The position numbers were made by a program, and so were the translations under genes. DNA of 64,000 nt from Cudoniella acicularis (Eukaryota; Ascomycota; Leotiomycetes; Helotiales; Helotiaceae). Below are positions 23,751 to 34,403 of this stretch, in pieces; position 1 is the stretch's first letter, and each line of letters starts with the position of its first letter. Under the pieces are notes generated by a model. It did no database searches and was not told where the DNA came from. It worked only from the letters and a program-made list of their open reading frames with translations. Where the stretch lies: NCBI GenBank assembly GCA_013054445.1, contig JAAMPI010000026.1, positions 1 to 64,000 on the forward strand. The letters run 5' to 3'.

Positions 23751-25094
23751 ATGACTCCAAAGAAATCGGCTTCCAAGACAGCAAGTCCCAGGGCGTCGAC
23801 TCCTAGGAAAAAGGATGTCGAAAAGGATCAACAGCCAACCCCTATAAGGATTCTCAAACGAACGACCCCGTTGCCAAATCATCTCGTGAGTTCCCATCCA
23901 ATATCACTCAGAGATTCAGACTGGCATATGCTCACGGACTCTATTCGTAGGAACGAGATGACATGAAACCCGCGCCAAACGTTCACATACTCCCAATCCG
24001 TCTAGATTCCCCCAACAAGAGAGAGGCCAGCAGTACCTTTGCACCAGGATCTCCTCCGAAGAAATCACAATCTTCGAGAGACACTTCCATCCCCAGTGGA
24101 TCAGATGAGCTTAATCTGGACTCTGAAAAGCTGTTCTCTAAGTATTCCGGCTGGAAATCACTAGTATCTCTCGTTTCAAGCCCACATTCTAGCGAATTGA
24201 ATTCGGACAGTATGGCAACAGAACTTAGGCATGCTCTTCGGACACATATGTACCATGAAGACTCAATTCTTGCACTCGATACGGATATTAGGTTGTGGGA
24301 ATGGTCAATGCTCGATGTGAAGTCCGGCCGCTCCAGAATGGTGGTTAAAGTTGGAGAAGATGGCCAAGATACTTTTGTACAAGAACCAGTTTCCAACCTT
24401 CGATTCGTCACGTTAGCCCAAGGGATCATTGGGGCAACTCAGGAGAACAAACACTTAGCAGATGCTCGCGAAAAAGAAATGGACTGGAAAGGTCGACAGG
24501 TAAGTCGGCATGAGAGGGCTTCTCAGGCGTCATATGATAAAGTCCAAGTGCCATAACTCTCTGACTCCGTTGAACTTTACAGTTTAGTAGCCTTTACCTG
24601 CTTGCACAAGACTGTGGAATCTGCCAACCCCGCGATATTGTGAGTTCTCCTATTCATTCCCAGGCTCGTGTGTCATGTTGATTTCGCTGCATCAGTATCC
24701 TGCGGTTTATTGGTTTCTCAAGCAAAAGTTTCATAAGGATCGACAGGAGACATACCGCTGCATGGCAACCCATCCTCACTATTCTCTTGCTACTCCAAAG
24801 GATCGGATTGCTATGAAGCAGGAATTGATCAGGTTTTTCGACAGACGCTTTACCGCCCAGATATTTTGCTTGACCGGCAATCATTTCGAAATTGGTACAG
24901 ACTTATTCCGTCTGGGTGGTGATGAGACTTTCCCAGAAGACCTTGGTCTGGACACCGGTGGAAATGACCCTGTTGTTATCTTCAACAATAATGAGGCCTT
25001 GTGGGGTAAATATCATCGCGAACACAAGAATCGCCCAGTTCGAATGACGCAATCCCTATCTCCTAGACGTCCTTTCACCCCGGAGTCAGAATAG
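23751..25094 (+). CDS. conserved hypothetical fungal protein
   Basis: Four exons (23751-23885, 23951-24499, 24583-24639, 24696-25094) give an intact 379 aa frame, so the gene looks real. The N-terminus is basic and disordered (MTPKKSASKTASPRAS...). Residues of about 100-180 hold an S/D-rich segment. A more ordered C-terminal half contains RLWEWSMLD, YLLAQDCGICQPRDI, YPAVYWFLKQKFHKDRQETY and FFDRRFTAQIFCLTGNHFE, followed by a short basic tail. No transmembrane segment or known catalytic motif is visible. Introns carry normal GTGAGT/GTAAGT donors. I do not recognise a characterised family; the conserved aromatic-rich C-terminal half suggests a folded domain of unknown role. Confidence 0.72.
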
Positions 25095-28072
25095 ACATGC
25101 TGTGCTGCCTTGCACGACGCGGTGTATTTCACGCTTTTCGATCCACAATAGTTCTATCATTTCATCGGATACATGGGCTATGAGGTTCGTTACCACGGTC
25201 ATTGAACAGTGCTAGTTGCAAATTCATAGAGAGTGGGTTTTGAAGTGGGTTGTCTCTCAAGTTTGTTGTTACTTGGGAATTCGAATGGTGTGTCACTAGG
25301 TTTCTTATTCGTTACTTTGAATGTCTCTAGCTTGATACAGGGGCGCCTGTGCATTACCATTCTTTGTATAACAGATAAAAACTTGGACGAATTTAGCATT
25401 ATGCTTCAAATTTGAAACCCATTTCATGTTGTGAAATTACATCCTTGAAGGATGCAATTTGGACCAGACCTGTAGATCTCGCTTTGATTTCAATTGCCAG
25501 ACTATCAAATCATAGGAGTTTATTCATTATGTCAAAAAGGACCCACGGCACTCACACCTTAGTCAAATCTCCCAAGTTTCCGACTGCCTGGGTGATCTGC
25601 TATATTGCTTGCCTCCCGAAAGTGTTTTATATATTTCTTTCTCGGAATACTTGAGAGTGCTAATAGCTACGAAGCCTTTGCGTGTTTGTGTAGGGGGTAT
25701 GGTTTTCCAACTTTTTCCTTTTATTTTTCAAAATGAGACTTTTTTTGCTTGAGTTGTAGTGGAAGGGTAGATTGAACAGGAGGTGTTATTTTTTTACTAG
25801 TGAACAGAGAGCCTGAAAAGGGAGAGAAATTTTGAAAAGGGGAAGTGAATACGTGTTACTGGGATACAGTGTGGAATTGTCGATCGATTTAAGAAAATGG
25901 TATTCACCAGTAAGTTTAAAACATGAAGATATAAAAAAGACCGCAGATCTAGGGTTAGAAGTGGAATGAATAACACCAAATGCAGCTACTGCAAACTATA
26001 AGCTCTCAAGCAAACCTGTTAGGGTGCCGCGATAACAGTATCAATTTCGAGAAGAATTCGCGCTTCTGTGAAGGTTTGGGAAAACGCGAAGTAGTCAGTC
26101 CTAGGGGATATTATTCACAGCACCGTCTTTAGAGAAGTCGTTTGTTTGTGTTCAGCAAACTAGGCAGGTAGCAAGATGAGTAAAATGGCACTACTCTTAA
26201 GTAGTACGTTGATTAGTTAATAGTACTGCCACACCCACCGCACTTTCGCACTGTCTTTTGTTATGTTTCTACCATTCAGCCGCTATTTTGAATTTCTAGT
26301 TAACCAAAATGTTATAGTCATAGCAGCTAGACCATCAAATCTGAGATAAATCTATTATTCAGTGTCTCTATTTATATCATGGGCCTTTCAAGTTGACTTC
26401 CAATGCTAACGGGGTCATATTGAAGAGCCTGGACTTACCCTGGTGTCAGTTTTCACAAATAAGAAACATAGCAAGGTCAAATTCTAGGCAAGGTACTGGT
26501 ACTTCATTCGTTATCCCACCTACTTGGCTTTTATACGATATCGTAAAGAACTTACTTCAAAGGGATTGAATAAGCACAAGTGAATGTTTTATTTAGCTAT
26601 GATAGACGGCTTAAAGTAATCGATCGGTAGAAGAGTTGATTTTCTCAAGCACACTGTCCTAGCTTAAATACCTACTCCCACTCTTCCTAACAAAACCCCT
26701 TAAATTCCTACTCAAAATCAGTGCCCCAAAACAACAATAGCACCCAACCTCCCTCGTAAATAACTCTACTAACCTAAACAACTCCAACCTTCCAAATCAA
26801 ATCAAACCAAAACTCTGCCAATAAATTCCAGAAGGGAATCTCCTAGAATAGCCACTGGGTCTGCCACTCGTACCGGGAATCCTCCAACTTTCAGTCCTTG
26901 AATGGTGTATCCGTACTGAGCGGCCGAGGATGAAGGACATTAGTGCAGCCGGATCTTGTGTTTGTTTTTGATGGAGGGGAGAGGAGGTATTGCGGCGATG
27001 TGTGATAGACTTTGGCAGGGTTTTGGTTGGTTGGAGGATACAGGAGAGTATGGGGAAATCAATAGTATGGCTTCAAGATGAAGGATAGATGCGTGTTTAC
27101 TATTATCCAGAAGGAGATATCATGCAGAGAGAGCAGTGCTCTATAGCTGCGAAATTTGGACCATTGCTGGTCTAGAAAGAGGGGACCTCTGACTTCAGAA
27201 GCGAAATAGGCTCGGGCAGACGCGGAAAGAGAGTCCAAGACACGGGACTGAATTCTGAGGCAGATGGAATTTGGGCAGACTGCGTTTAGGAGAAAGAGCT
27301 GACTTCGGAAACAAAGGGAGATTCGGGAAGATGCGGGACCTTTGGACTGCCTGTCATGTGAAAGTTTTAAGGATAGGCTATAGAGACGAAAAACGGATAC
27401 GGTATGTGTGTGTGAAGGAACATGAGCTGACGAATGGATTGCAGTCGTCTTATGTGATAGGGGTGTCATTGTGACAATAATAAAACATACGAGGCCGAGG
27501 CTTCAGTGACTCACGAGGAGACTATCGTATATAATTTAAGAACAATGAACTGACAGCATTTTCCCTGTACGATAACCGAGTAATTCCTCGGTCTGGAATG
27601 GCAAGTTGCGCGGGGTATAAGGTTGTGGGATTTGAGCTGTTTCAAATGGCATAAGAGATGCATGTGAACACGGGAAACATGTGAAAACCACTTGCAGATT
27701 GTAATAGAGATTTTTAATTCTCAAGTCTGTGAGCAATTCGCTGTTGTGTCTAAAAGCAATGATTGTAATTCAAAAACATAACCAATGCTTGCACAAAATC
27801 CCAGAAAGCCGCCAACCTGTGACTGACCACGAATGAATCCCTCCCCCTGGTATCCCGCGAAGCCAGCTCATCCCCGCGTTTTCAGTCGTAAATATCACCC
27901 CATACCCCCAAGTCCCGAAACCTCCATACTCCGTTGTTGTGGTCGCATTCCATTGCTACAGAAAAACAAGTTGCACTTGCGTTCTATTTTTCGTGGGGTA
28001 TCGTTGCTTTTTCTTGCCAGCCATTTTGATACAATGTCTTTATTAATTTCCCGCAACTGATACTTGTGGCGC
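25095..28072. other. AT-rich gene-poor intergenic region
   Basis: About 3 kb with no supportable gene. The sequence is AT-rich with many short homopolymers and stop codons in all frames. The longest frame (27059-27469, minus) has no family features or splice continuation. No terminal repeats or target-site duplications of a transposon were found by eye. Confidence 0.6.
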
Positions 28073-28539
28073 TCAGCATACCAGCGTCGCACCTCCAGTC
28101 TCGATGGCGTCGATTTCGCTCATATCAATGGGTGTGCGGCGGAATCGTGCTGGGAGTTCGTTGCGGTCGAAGTATTCGCCCTTGGCTGGTGCTACCGGAC
28201 CAAGAGAGTGGCCAGAAATAGAGCCAATGCCATCACCATTTGCTGAGCGTCCGAGAGGACCGTGTTGAATTGCCTTTTGTCTGTAGGAGGAGAAGGATGT
28301 GGAGGAGCTCTTGGCTGAGGTGAAGTCGGCAGGGAGTTCGTGAGATGAAGATGCTGGGTGAACGTGAGGAGTGTGATCAATTGATGCTGACAGTCATGTT
28401 AGCCTTTGATGCACTGTCGGTATTAGAAGCAGATATGCAATGCGTGCGTACTTGGAGTGGTGCGTTTGCCCAAGAACTTGATCATCGGGGTTCGCTCAGC
28501 GTGTGCAGCCGCCTGCCGGAGAGCTTTGGTCGCCAACAT
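28073..28539 (-). CDS. KGD4: alpha-ketoglutarate dehydrogenase subunit 4 / mitochondrial ribosomal YMR31 family
   Basis: Small mitochondrial protein (Kgd4/Ymr31) that links the E3 component to the 2-oxoglutarate dehydrogenase core; it was earlier listed as a small ribosomal subunit protein. Two exons (28539-28452, 28386-28073) give 133 aa. Evidence: presequence-like MLATKALRQAAAHAERTP, then MIKFLGKRT, DHTPHVHPASSSHELPADF, SSYRQKAIQHGPL, the conserved EYFDRNELPARFRR and the C-terminal EIDAIETGGA. The intron uses GTACGC and GTCAG. An alanine/serine-rich insertion lies before SSYRQKA and a glycine/serine-rich one after HGPLG. Flanked by long gene-poor stretches on both sides. Confidence 0.93.
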
Positions 28540-29821
28540 CTTCAAATTTGAGTATCCGGGAAAACGGTGAGAGATAGAGCTGGCGACGATGTCCGGGGTC
28601 CTGCGGGAGTGGTTTTGCTGCTGCGCGCTCGCGTTGTGAAGTTGCAATGATTGACGGCGAGGTGTGTGGTGAGGGTCGAAGAAGCTTCTTGTAGAAAAAG
28701 TCCGTGGGCGGCCGACCTCCGAGATGCGGTCCGCGAAAAATGCCTGTGGCTTGTCTTGACGTGCTGTTGAGCTTGTGAAAAATGGGGGTGCGTGCTGTGT
28801 GGTTAAGGTGTGCCTGAAGCGAGGCCGGCTTTTGCAGATGACCCCTCGAGAAAATTCGTGGCAAATTTTTTTTTGGACGCAAGGAATCCTATTCAGCAGG
28901 AAGGAAAAGTAGGGTGCAGATTTTTTTTATAGAATTTTAATACTCAGCGAGGGGTCGACGTGGGGTGAAGTCAGAGAGGGAGTTTATCGCGACACAAAAA
29001 ACAAATCAGCTCAGTATCTGATATCGGCCAGTTCCGAGTTTCTACAACCTCGATGCGGAGATATGGAGAAATGTCCGGTCTCACCGCGGCCTCTGATGAA
29101 CCCCGATGGCGTGACTCTTGAGCGCGGTGTGGGGTCAGCAATCGGATTAGAGGCCGACGTTAGCTTGTGTGAAGTAACAGCTCTTGGCATGCTTTGCGCT
29201 TCATTCATGTTCATTGCCTTCATGCAAGCCTCTATTTTTTATTGGTTGAAGCTATTGCATCTGCAGCTGCAAGACGGGCGCAGAAGCGGGAGATGAACAT
29301 ATGGGATGTTGGAAACATGGAAACACTGCCCGTTCCGGTGATCCGTTCCACAAGAAAGTTTTTGGGACGAAGCTGATGTTTTGGCCATTTCTTGAAGCCG
29401 TTTTTATGATCTCAGCCGATATCCCTTTTCTCCTTCAGGGGCTCAGGGTGACTGTCTCCGGGAATCACTTAGCTTTGTTATTTCAACTGGTTTGTAGTAC
29501 CCAGTGATTTCGCACTTCTCTGAATAGAGATCTCACAAAATTATTGTTAGACAATCACTCTTTTCTTACTGCTTTTCCATGCATTCCAATATGTAACTAC
29601 AGCAATACAGGGCAACAGGAACTATCAAGTATTATTGGGTGTTAACTCTTATAATCTCATCAAGCACCTTAGAAAAGGCCCCACCAATTCGTCCTAAGTT
29701 TTCTGCTACTAGCTCGTCTTCTCTGTCGTTCCCAACTTTTTATCTTATATTCTAGACGGCTTGTAAGCACTTTGCAAAATTCCTCTCCCAGTAATGTACT
29801 CTAGCTTGGTGGTGAAACCAA
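28540..29821. other. intergenic region
   Basis: 1.28 kb with no supported gene. The part next to KGD4 is its promoter. A frame at 29063-29296 (+) has one hydrophobic stretch but no family resemblance or splice continuation, so it is not called. Confidence 0.5.
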
Positions 29822-30513
29822 TCAACTAGCGTATGTATTGATAACGGTCTCCATAACTATTAGCAATGTGATTCACATATGCCTTCATATTTTTTGATAA
29901 CCTAACGATACATACCTGAAAATCATTATCGATCTGAGACATCAGATCATTAGCCTCAGTAGTGGCATCAGAGGACGCAATGGCGATCAGAACATTGGCG
30001 AAAGAATTAGTGTCCGACTTTAGAGTGGCAAGGTCGGCCGGGACTGTGGAAGTCAAGCCTGCTGATTCGAATTGAAATTTTTAGTTTTGCGGAGCTGTCA
30101 AAGAAAATTTCGGCATCAGGGTGGAGGTTTTTGATAGCAGTAATGATGCTAATGGAGTCAGTTGATGAGAGTTGGGAAGTTGCCTGGCCCCCGTCCCCTG
30201 GTTGATTGCCTTGTCTGCCTCAAAATTAGCCGGGCATGTCTACAAAAAATGGGTTTTATGTGTATCCATGGAAATGCCGCAAACGGGAAATTTAAAGATC
30301 AAAGTATGAGATTTACTGACCAACTGTGCTTTCAGCGTTCTCAAGAGGGATGGCACCCAAGAGACTACCACTGTAACCATTCACTGCCGATGTGAGAGCC
30401 TTCACATTAGAGTTGATCGAGGAGATCTCGCTGAGTATTGTGCTCGTATCTCTCTTGATAGCGAGAGCTGATGCAGGGGAAAAACACAGGATGATGGTTT
30501 TCATAACAGCCAT
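29822..30513 (-). pseudogene. HsbA-like secreted cell-wall protein gene, frame disrupted
   Basis: Resembles the hydrophobic surface binding protein A family (secreted fungal cell-wall galactomannoprotein type). Exon 1 encodes a signal peptide (MKTIILCFSPASALA), then INSNVKALTSAVNGYSG and PLENAEST. A second segment reads ATSQLSSTDSISIITAIKNL, and a third FQFESAGLTSTVPADLATLK and ANDLMSQIDNDFQ. A last exon starting after TTATGGAG reads TVINTYAS, with its stop at 29822-29824, a typical family ending. The second and third blocks lie in different frames; dropping one A from the run of five near 30079-30083 would join them. The first junction also needs a non-standard donor. The gene is therefore damaged or miscalled. 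The start could be 30513 or 30504. Confidence 0.7.
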
Positions 30514-32502
30514 CTTGAATGATGATTTAATTAAGATCTGATATCTGATAAAAGCGAAGGTTTTAGGTCTGACTAATTAATTGAGCAGCTTGTATGTTTA
30601 AAAAGGGACTACTTGATTAATGAGGCTGGATTCGTAACCTGAGGCCTTTATATCTAGGACTCAAGCATTCAGGATAGTGGGGTTAAGTAAGATAATCTCA
30701 TTCTCTAGCTTAGCACTTGAGACTTGCTGGACTTCCTCTGATCTCGTTCAACATTCCAGCAAAAATGGCAAAAGTGTTTCGAAGCACCGTGCCTCGGACC
30801 TAAAGTTTTCCTGGCCTCGATGCGAGTGTGTAAATGTCCGAACATAACTGATAAAGGTACGCGAACGAAGACGGAATTGATCAGAGGGAGTCAACAGCCT
30901 CCTTACAGCGATGTGGTCTGCCGCATTATCACGGAATATTTATCTTTTCCAACCTCGCATCTACAGAAACATGCTTTTTGCCCCTGAGCAATCTCAAACA
31001 CTTAATCAAATGCCCAGACCAACAAAGACTGTAACTTCCGGGTACCAACTGGCATTCAAGCCGCCAGGGGGCCAACCAGTAGATCTGCCAGCGAAGAGGA
31101 GGGGAAGTTCGTAGACCCCAGTAAAGTATGAAGCCCCGCGGAAATTACAGCAGATCAACCCATCTTAGTTTTATGGGGAGAAGACTAAGGCCTCGTAAAT
31201 TTATGCTTATTTTTACGGGCCTCGGACTTCTTGAGGCTACTTGAATCAAATTGAGGATATTGGGGACATTTTGGAAATAGTGAACTCACAACTATGCCCA
31301 CCTAAAGATTCGACTTTGCAAACTCGACTGAACGAACACATTCTGTTGAATCAGGTGCGCTGTAAGTTTCAAAGAGAAAAGGCAATGGAATGAATAGACA
31401 AAACCCACAAACTGTACACAAGTAGTTAGTTTGAGGGGCGTTTCGAAGGTACTGTGCTGAGTACCGAGGCTGCCATATTCTGCTGCCGATCGCCCGAACG
31501 ACACTACTAGATGCCGACGTGATACTTCAATACCAGACTAACTCGCCATGAAAGTTCCGGGAAAAGGTGACTAGCACCGCGTGCTTCTAGATCAAAACAC
31601 GGAGTTCTTAATTAAAAGATTGAGGGGCTCACATGTAGACTCGGATTTTATTACGAAATTGAAGCCAAAAGTTGCAAACAGACTCGAACCGAACATGTGT
31701 AAACAGTGGGAACCGAGGCACATCGAGGGAGAAAATCGACTATTCTTATCATGGAGACCTGGGGTGCTGCAATAATCCGTGAGGCGGGAAATGGGTGTGG
31801 GGTTTTAGGCCTGTGAAGGTTGAGAAGAGACATCCGTGAAGCTCTGGTGAAGGTTTTTGGAGGCTCGGTCGTGTTAAAGTGTGTGCCTGGAAGCCTGAGG
31901 CTTCTATAGCACCCAGCACGTGTTTCAGGCACGTCTCACTTGTAGCCCAGATATGTGGCCCGATGCCCTCATAGTTTACTCGATACAGTTGACAATACAC
32001 TTGATTTACCCTAATTGAGCCCTCCGGACGATCTCTGTGATCCTATTGCTTGTGTTGATGATACCACTCATCCGACCAGCTGGAGTCGACAAATTCCAAT
32101 AGGTCGGAATCTTAACCTAGGTCACGTGCTCCACAGATCATAGGTCCGCAATGTGGTTGTGATTGGTTGAGGCCAACGCCTGAAGAAGAGAGTCCTCAGA
32201 AACAAAAGCGCATTCAAAAGAGTAGGCAACGCAAGCCTGAAAGTATAAGTTGAGTCCAGGTTGACATGTGTAAGCAGCCTCCGTTCCTTTTTCGTTTCGT
32301 GCGAAATTTTATTTTCTCACTTGGCCGAAAATCCTTCGAGAGACTGAGAGCTTGAGAAGCCAGAAGTTGGGTTGGCTTGAGGAGTCATTTGGAATGTACC
32401 CAGTTGCATCTGTACGAAATTTTTGGCAAAGCATCGCAATCCCATATAAACTGTCCTAATTCAAGGGGCTTCATCAACTTTCCCCAACGCTTGTGCAAGC
32501 TA
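30514..32502. other. gene-poor intergenic region
   Basis: About 2 kb between the HsbA-like gene and MED18. Open frames here (for example 31651-32000, minus) show no domain or conserved motif. The stretch immediately upstream of 32503 is the MED18 leader. Confidence 0.55.
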
Positions 32503-33493
32503 ATGACAATGGCACCCAAACAGGACAAAGTCAAAGACCATATCAAGATGCACGAGCTGTTTCTTACAGCTCATGTCCCCAATGATGACCTTTCAAGGGC
32601 TGTACGGATTCTCCAAGGATATTGTGGCACGAAGCCGCAAGCTGTTCTGTCTCGTCGTCTATTATGGGAAGGCCCCAAAACGCGCAATAACCTAAAAGGT
32701 ATTGATACTGCTTTCATTATGAGACAGCCGCAACCAAAGATACCATTCTGGAGAAGCCTGAATGAGCAACTTGTTAGGCAGTCGTACATCGTCACCCTAA
32801 CATACGATGTCGACAAATCATTCTTTGGTCAGCAGGAGGCAAGCGAAGAAGAAACGCAGGAGCCTGTCAAAAATACAACGTTAGTTCTATGCTTCCTCCT
32901 TCTTCTCCAGGCTCAGAGCTGGCTCACTTTTGAGACGATGAAATTATTCTGACATGTGTTGTGTAGAGTTTTAGGTTGCGATCAACTGCTTGGCTCATTA
33001 AGGTGGAATGACCTACCAGATCCGGCTGGTGCAAGGCCTGTAAATACTAGGTCGTACATACAAATTGACAGCGAAAAGTCTCTTTGTACAATCATTCAGT
33101 CTATTGGTTATAGGTAAGATCTAGTGACCATAGCTCATAGCTGTGACTCTGACCCATCTTAGATTTACCCGGCAAGTCATTCAGGAATGCTATCGGTTCA
33201 TAAACGGGAATGTCGTCTTCGAATTGAGTCGGTATCTACAACTTCCAGAGGATATCGAATCCAAGTCACCGCCAAATACCAATAATCCTCTACCTTCTTT
33301 CAACACTCTCGTTTCATTTGACTCTGAGAACAAATGGATTTTAATGGCCAGTGTAAGGGTATTTAATGGAAATGATCCCGAACAGGTCCAGCAAGCAGTG
33401 GATGATTTGACGACAATCAAAACGGAGTTCGACGGCTGTTTTGATTTTCACATGGTTGACAGGCACACACTGGATACCAGGGTGAAGCTCTAG
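32503..33493 (+). CDS. MED18: Mediator complex subunit 18
   Basis: Head-module subunit of the RNA polymerase II Mediator (Srb5 in yeast). Three exons (32503-32879, 32967-33113, 33163-33493) give 284 aa. Family features: KMHELFLTAHVPNDD near the start, RAVRILQGYCGTKPQ, RRLLWEGP, a gap region, then VLGCDQLLGSLRWNDLPDP and GYRFTRQVIQECYRF, ending in the beta-rich part with WILMASVRVFNGNDPEQVQQ. The frame is open upstream to 32377, but the Met at 32503 (MTMAPKQDK) is the better start because upstream residues do not resemble the family; the Met of MHELF is also possible. Splice phases agree throughout. Confidence 0.9.
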
Positions 33494-33810
33494 GGTAGGG
33501 CTGGGAATGGCGTTGGTAAGAGACATCACCAAATAATTAGAGGGGTATATTTCGAGAACCTTAAATCCATGCAGTTTGAGTGAGGTGGGGAGCGGTGACG
33601 TGCTATGTTACTACATTTCCGCGACAATGCAATGGCCAAAAGGTTTGTGCTTTAAAAGGCCGTTTTCATGGGCTTCACCATGCTTCGTGAGGGGCACAGA
33701 GGACAGCAAGATTCGGACGACGATGACAACTTCTCCATTTGCAAATCCCCAGCCTATGAACACCTTCTAATAACTCTACATTTGTGGCTAGCACCTCCGA
33801 TCCTTCTAAT
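33494..33810. other. intergenic, convergent 3' flanks
   Basis: 317 bp between the converging MED18 and cytochrome oxidase subunit genes. No coding signal. Confidence 0.5.
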
Positions 33811-34096
33811 TTACTGGTTCTTCTTCAGTTGCCAGAGTGCAATGCCGAAAGGTGCAGCTGTGAAGATATTAGCTGCGTGGTGCACAAGTCATGCAAGACC
33901 ACCTACTGAATCCAACAGCCATGAATGTCCAGTATCTGACCACAAACCACTTTGTTAACGGGTTGAATGGAATGTTGCTTCGTGGGCCTTCGGGGTAGTG
34001 GTAAGGTGATGCCATCTGGGTGCGGGTGGAGTGGAAGCCACGGCGGGCGACCATCGAGGTCGTGGATGAAGCGCGGACTGCAGCTCGGGATAGCAT
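33811..34096 (-). CDS. COX8: cytochrome c oxidase small subunit (COX8/subunit VIIc family)
   Basis: Nuclear-encoded single-helix subunit of complex IV. Two coding exons (34096-33907, 33857-33811) give 78 aa. Residues 1-27 form a presequence (MLSRAAVRASSTTSMVARRGFHST). The mature part starts near MASPYHYPEGP, then SNIPFNPLTKWF, YWTFMAVGFTAPFGIALWQL, and ends KKNQ. The intron uses GTAGGT. A likely 5'-UTR intron (GTATGT at 34151 down to TTGCAG at 34097) ends directly before the ATG. The helix start reads GFTAPFG rather than the common GFFAPFG. Divergent from MTR4, about 300 bp away. Confidence 0.92.
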
Positions 34097-34403
34097 CTGC
34101 AAAGTTGCTATTAGTACTGTAATGAGTCAATTGACGCATTGCTCAACATACCTTGGAGAATTGATTGATCGTGTTGTCTTGTGAAGAGGTTTGGATGTGG
34201 TTCGATTTCGATGTTCAGGGAGCTTTCGGCGAATACGCTAAGGTGCAACTTGCAGGGATTAAAGTTCCGCGCCGAGATTTTTCGAGAGCACTCTTGATTG
34301 ATTCCTGACAAAATTTCGAAAATAGTGATTTGCGCCTCTAACCATCTCTTTTAGATGAAGAACAACTGGAAATTTCCCTTGTCAGCTCGGAAACTCTAGC
34401 AAA
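34097..34403. promoter_or_regulatory. short divergent promoter between COX8 and MTR4
   Basis: 307 bp hold the 5' leader (including the probable 55-nt leader intron 34151-34097) of COX8 and the promoter and leader of MTR4. No clear transcription-factor site recognised. Confidence 0.45.

Noticed and set aside
27059..27469. 136-codon minus-strand frame in the AT-rich region
   Set aside because: No domain, no splice partner, and its start and end do not match any recognised protein.
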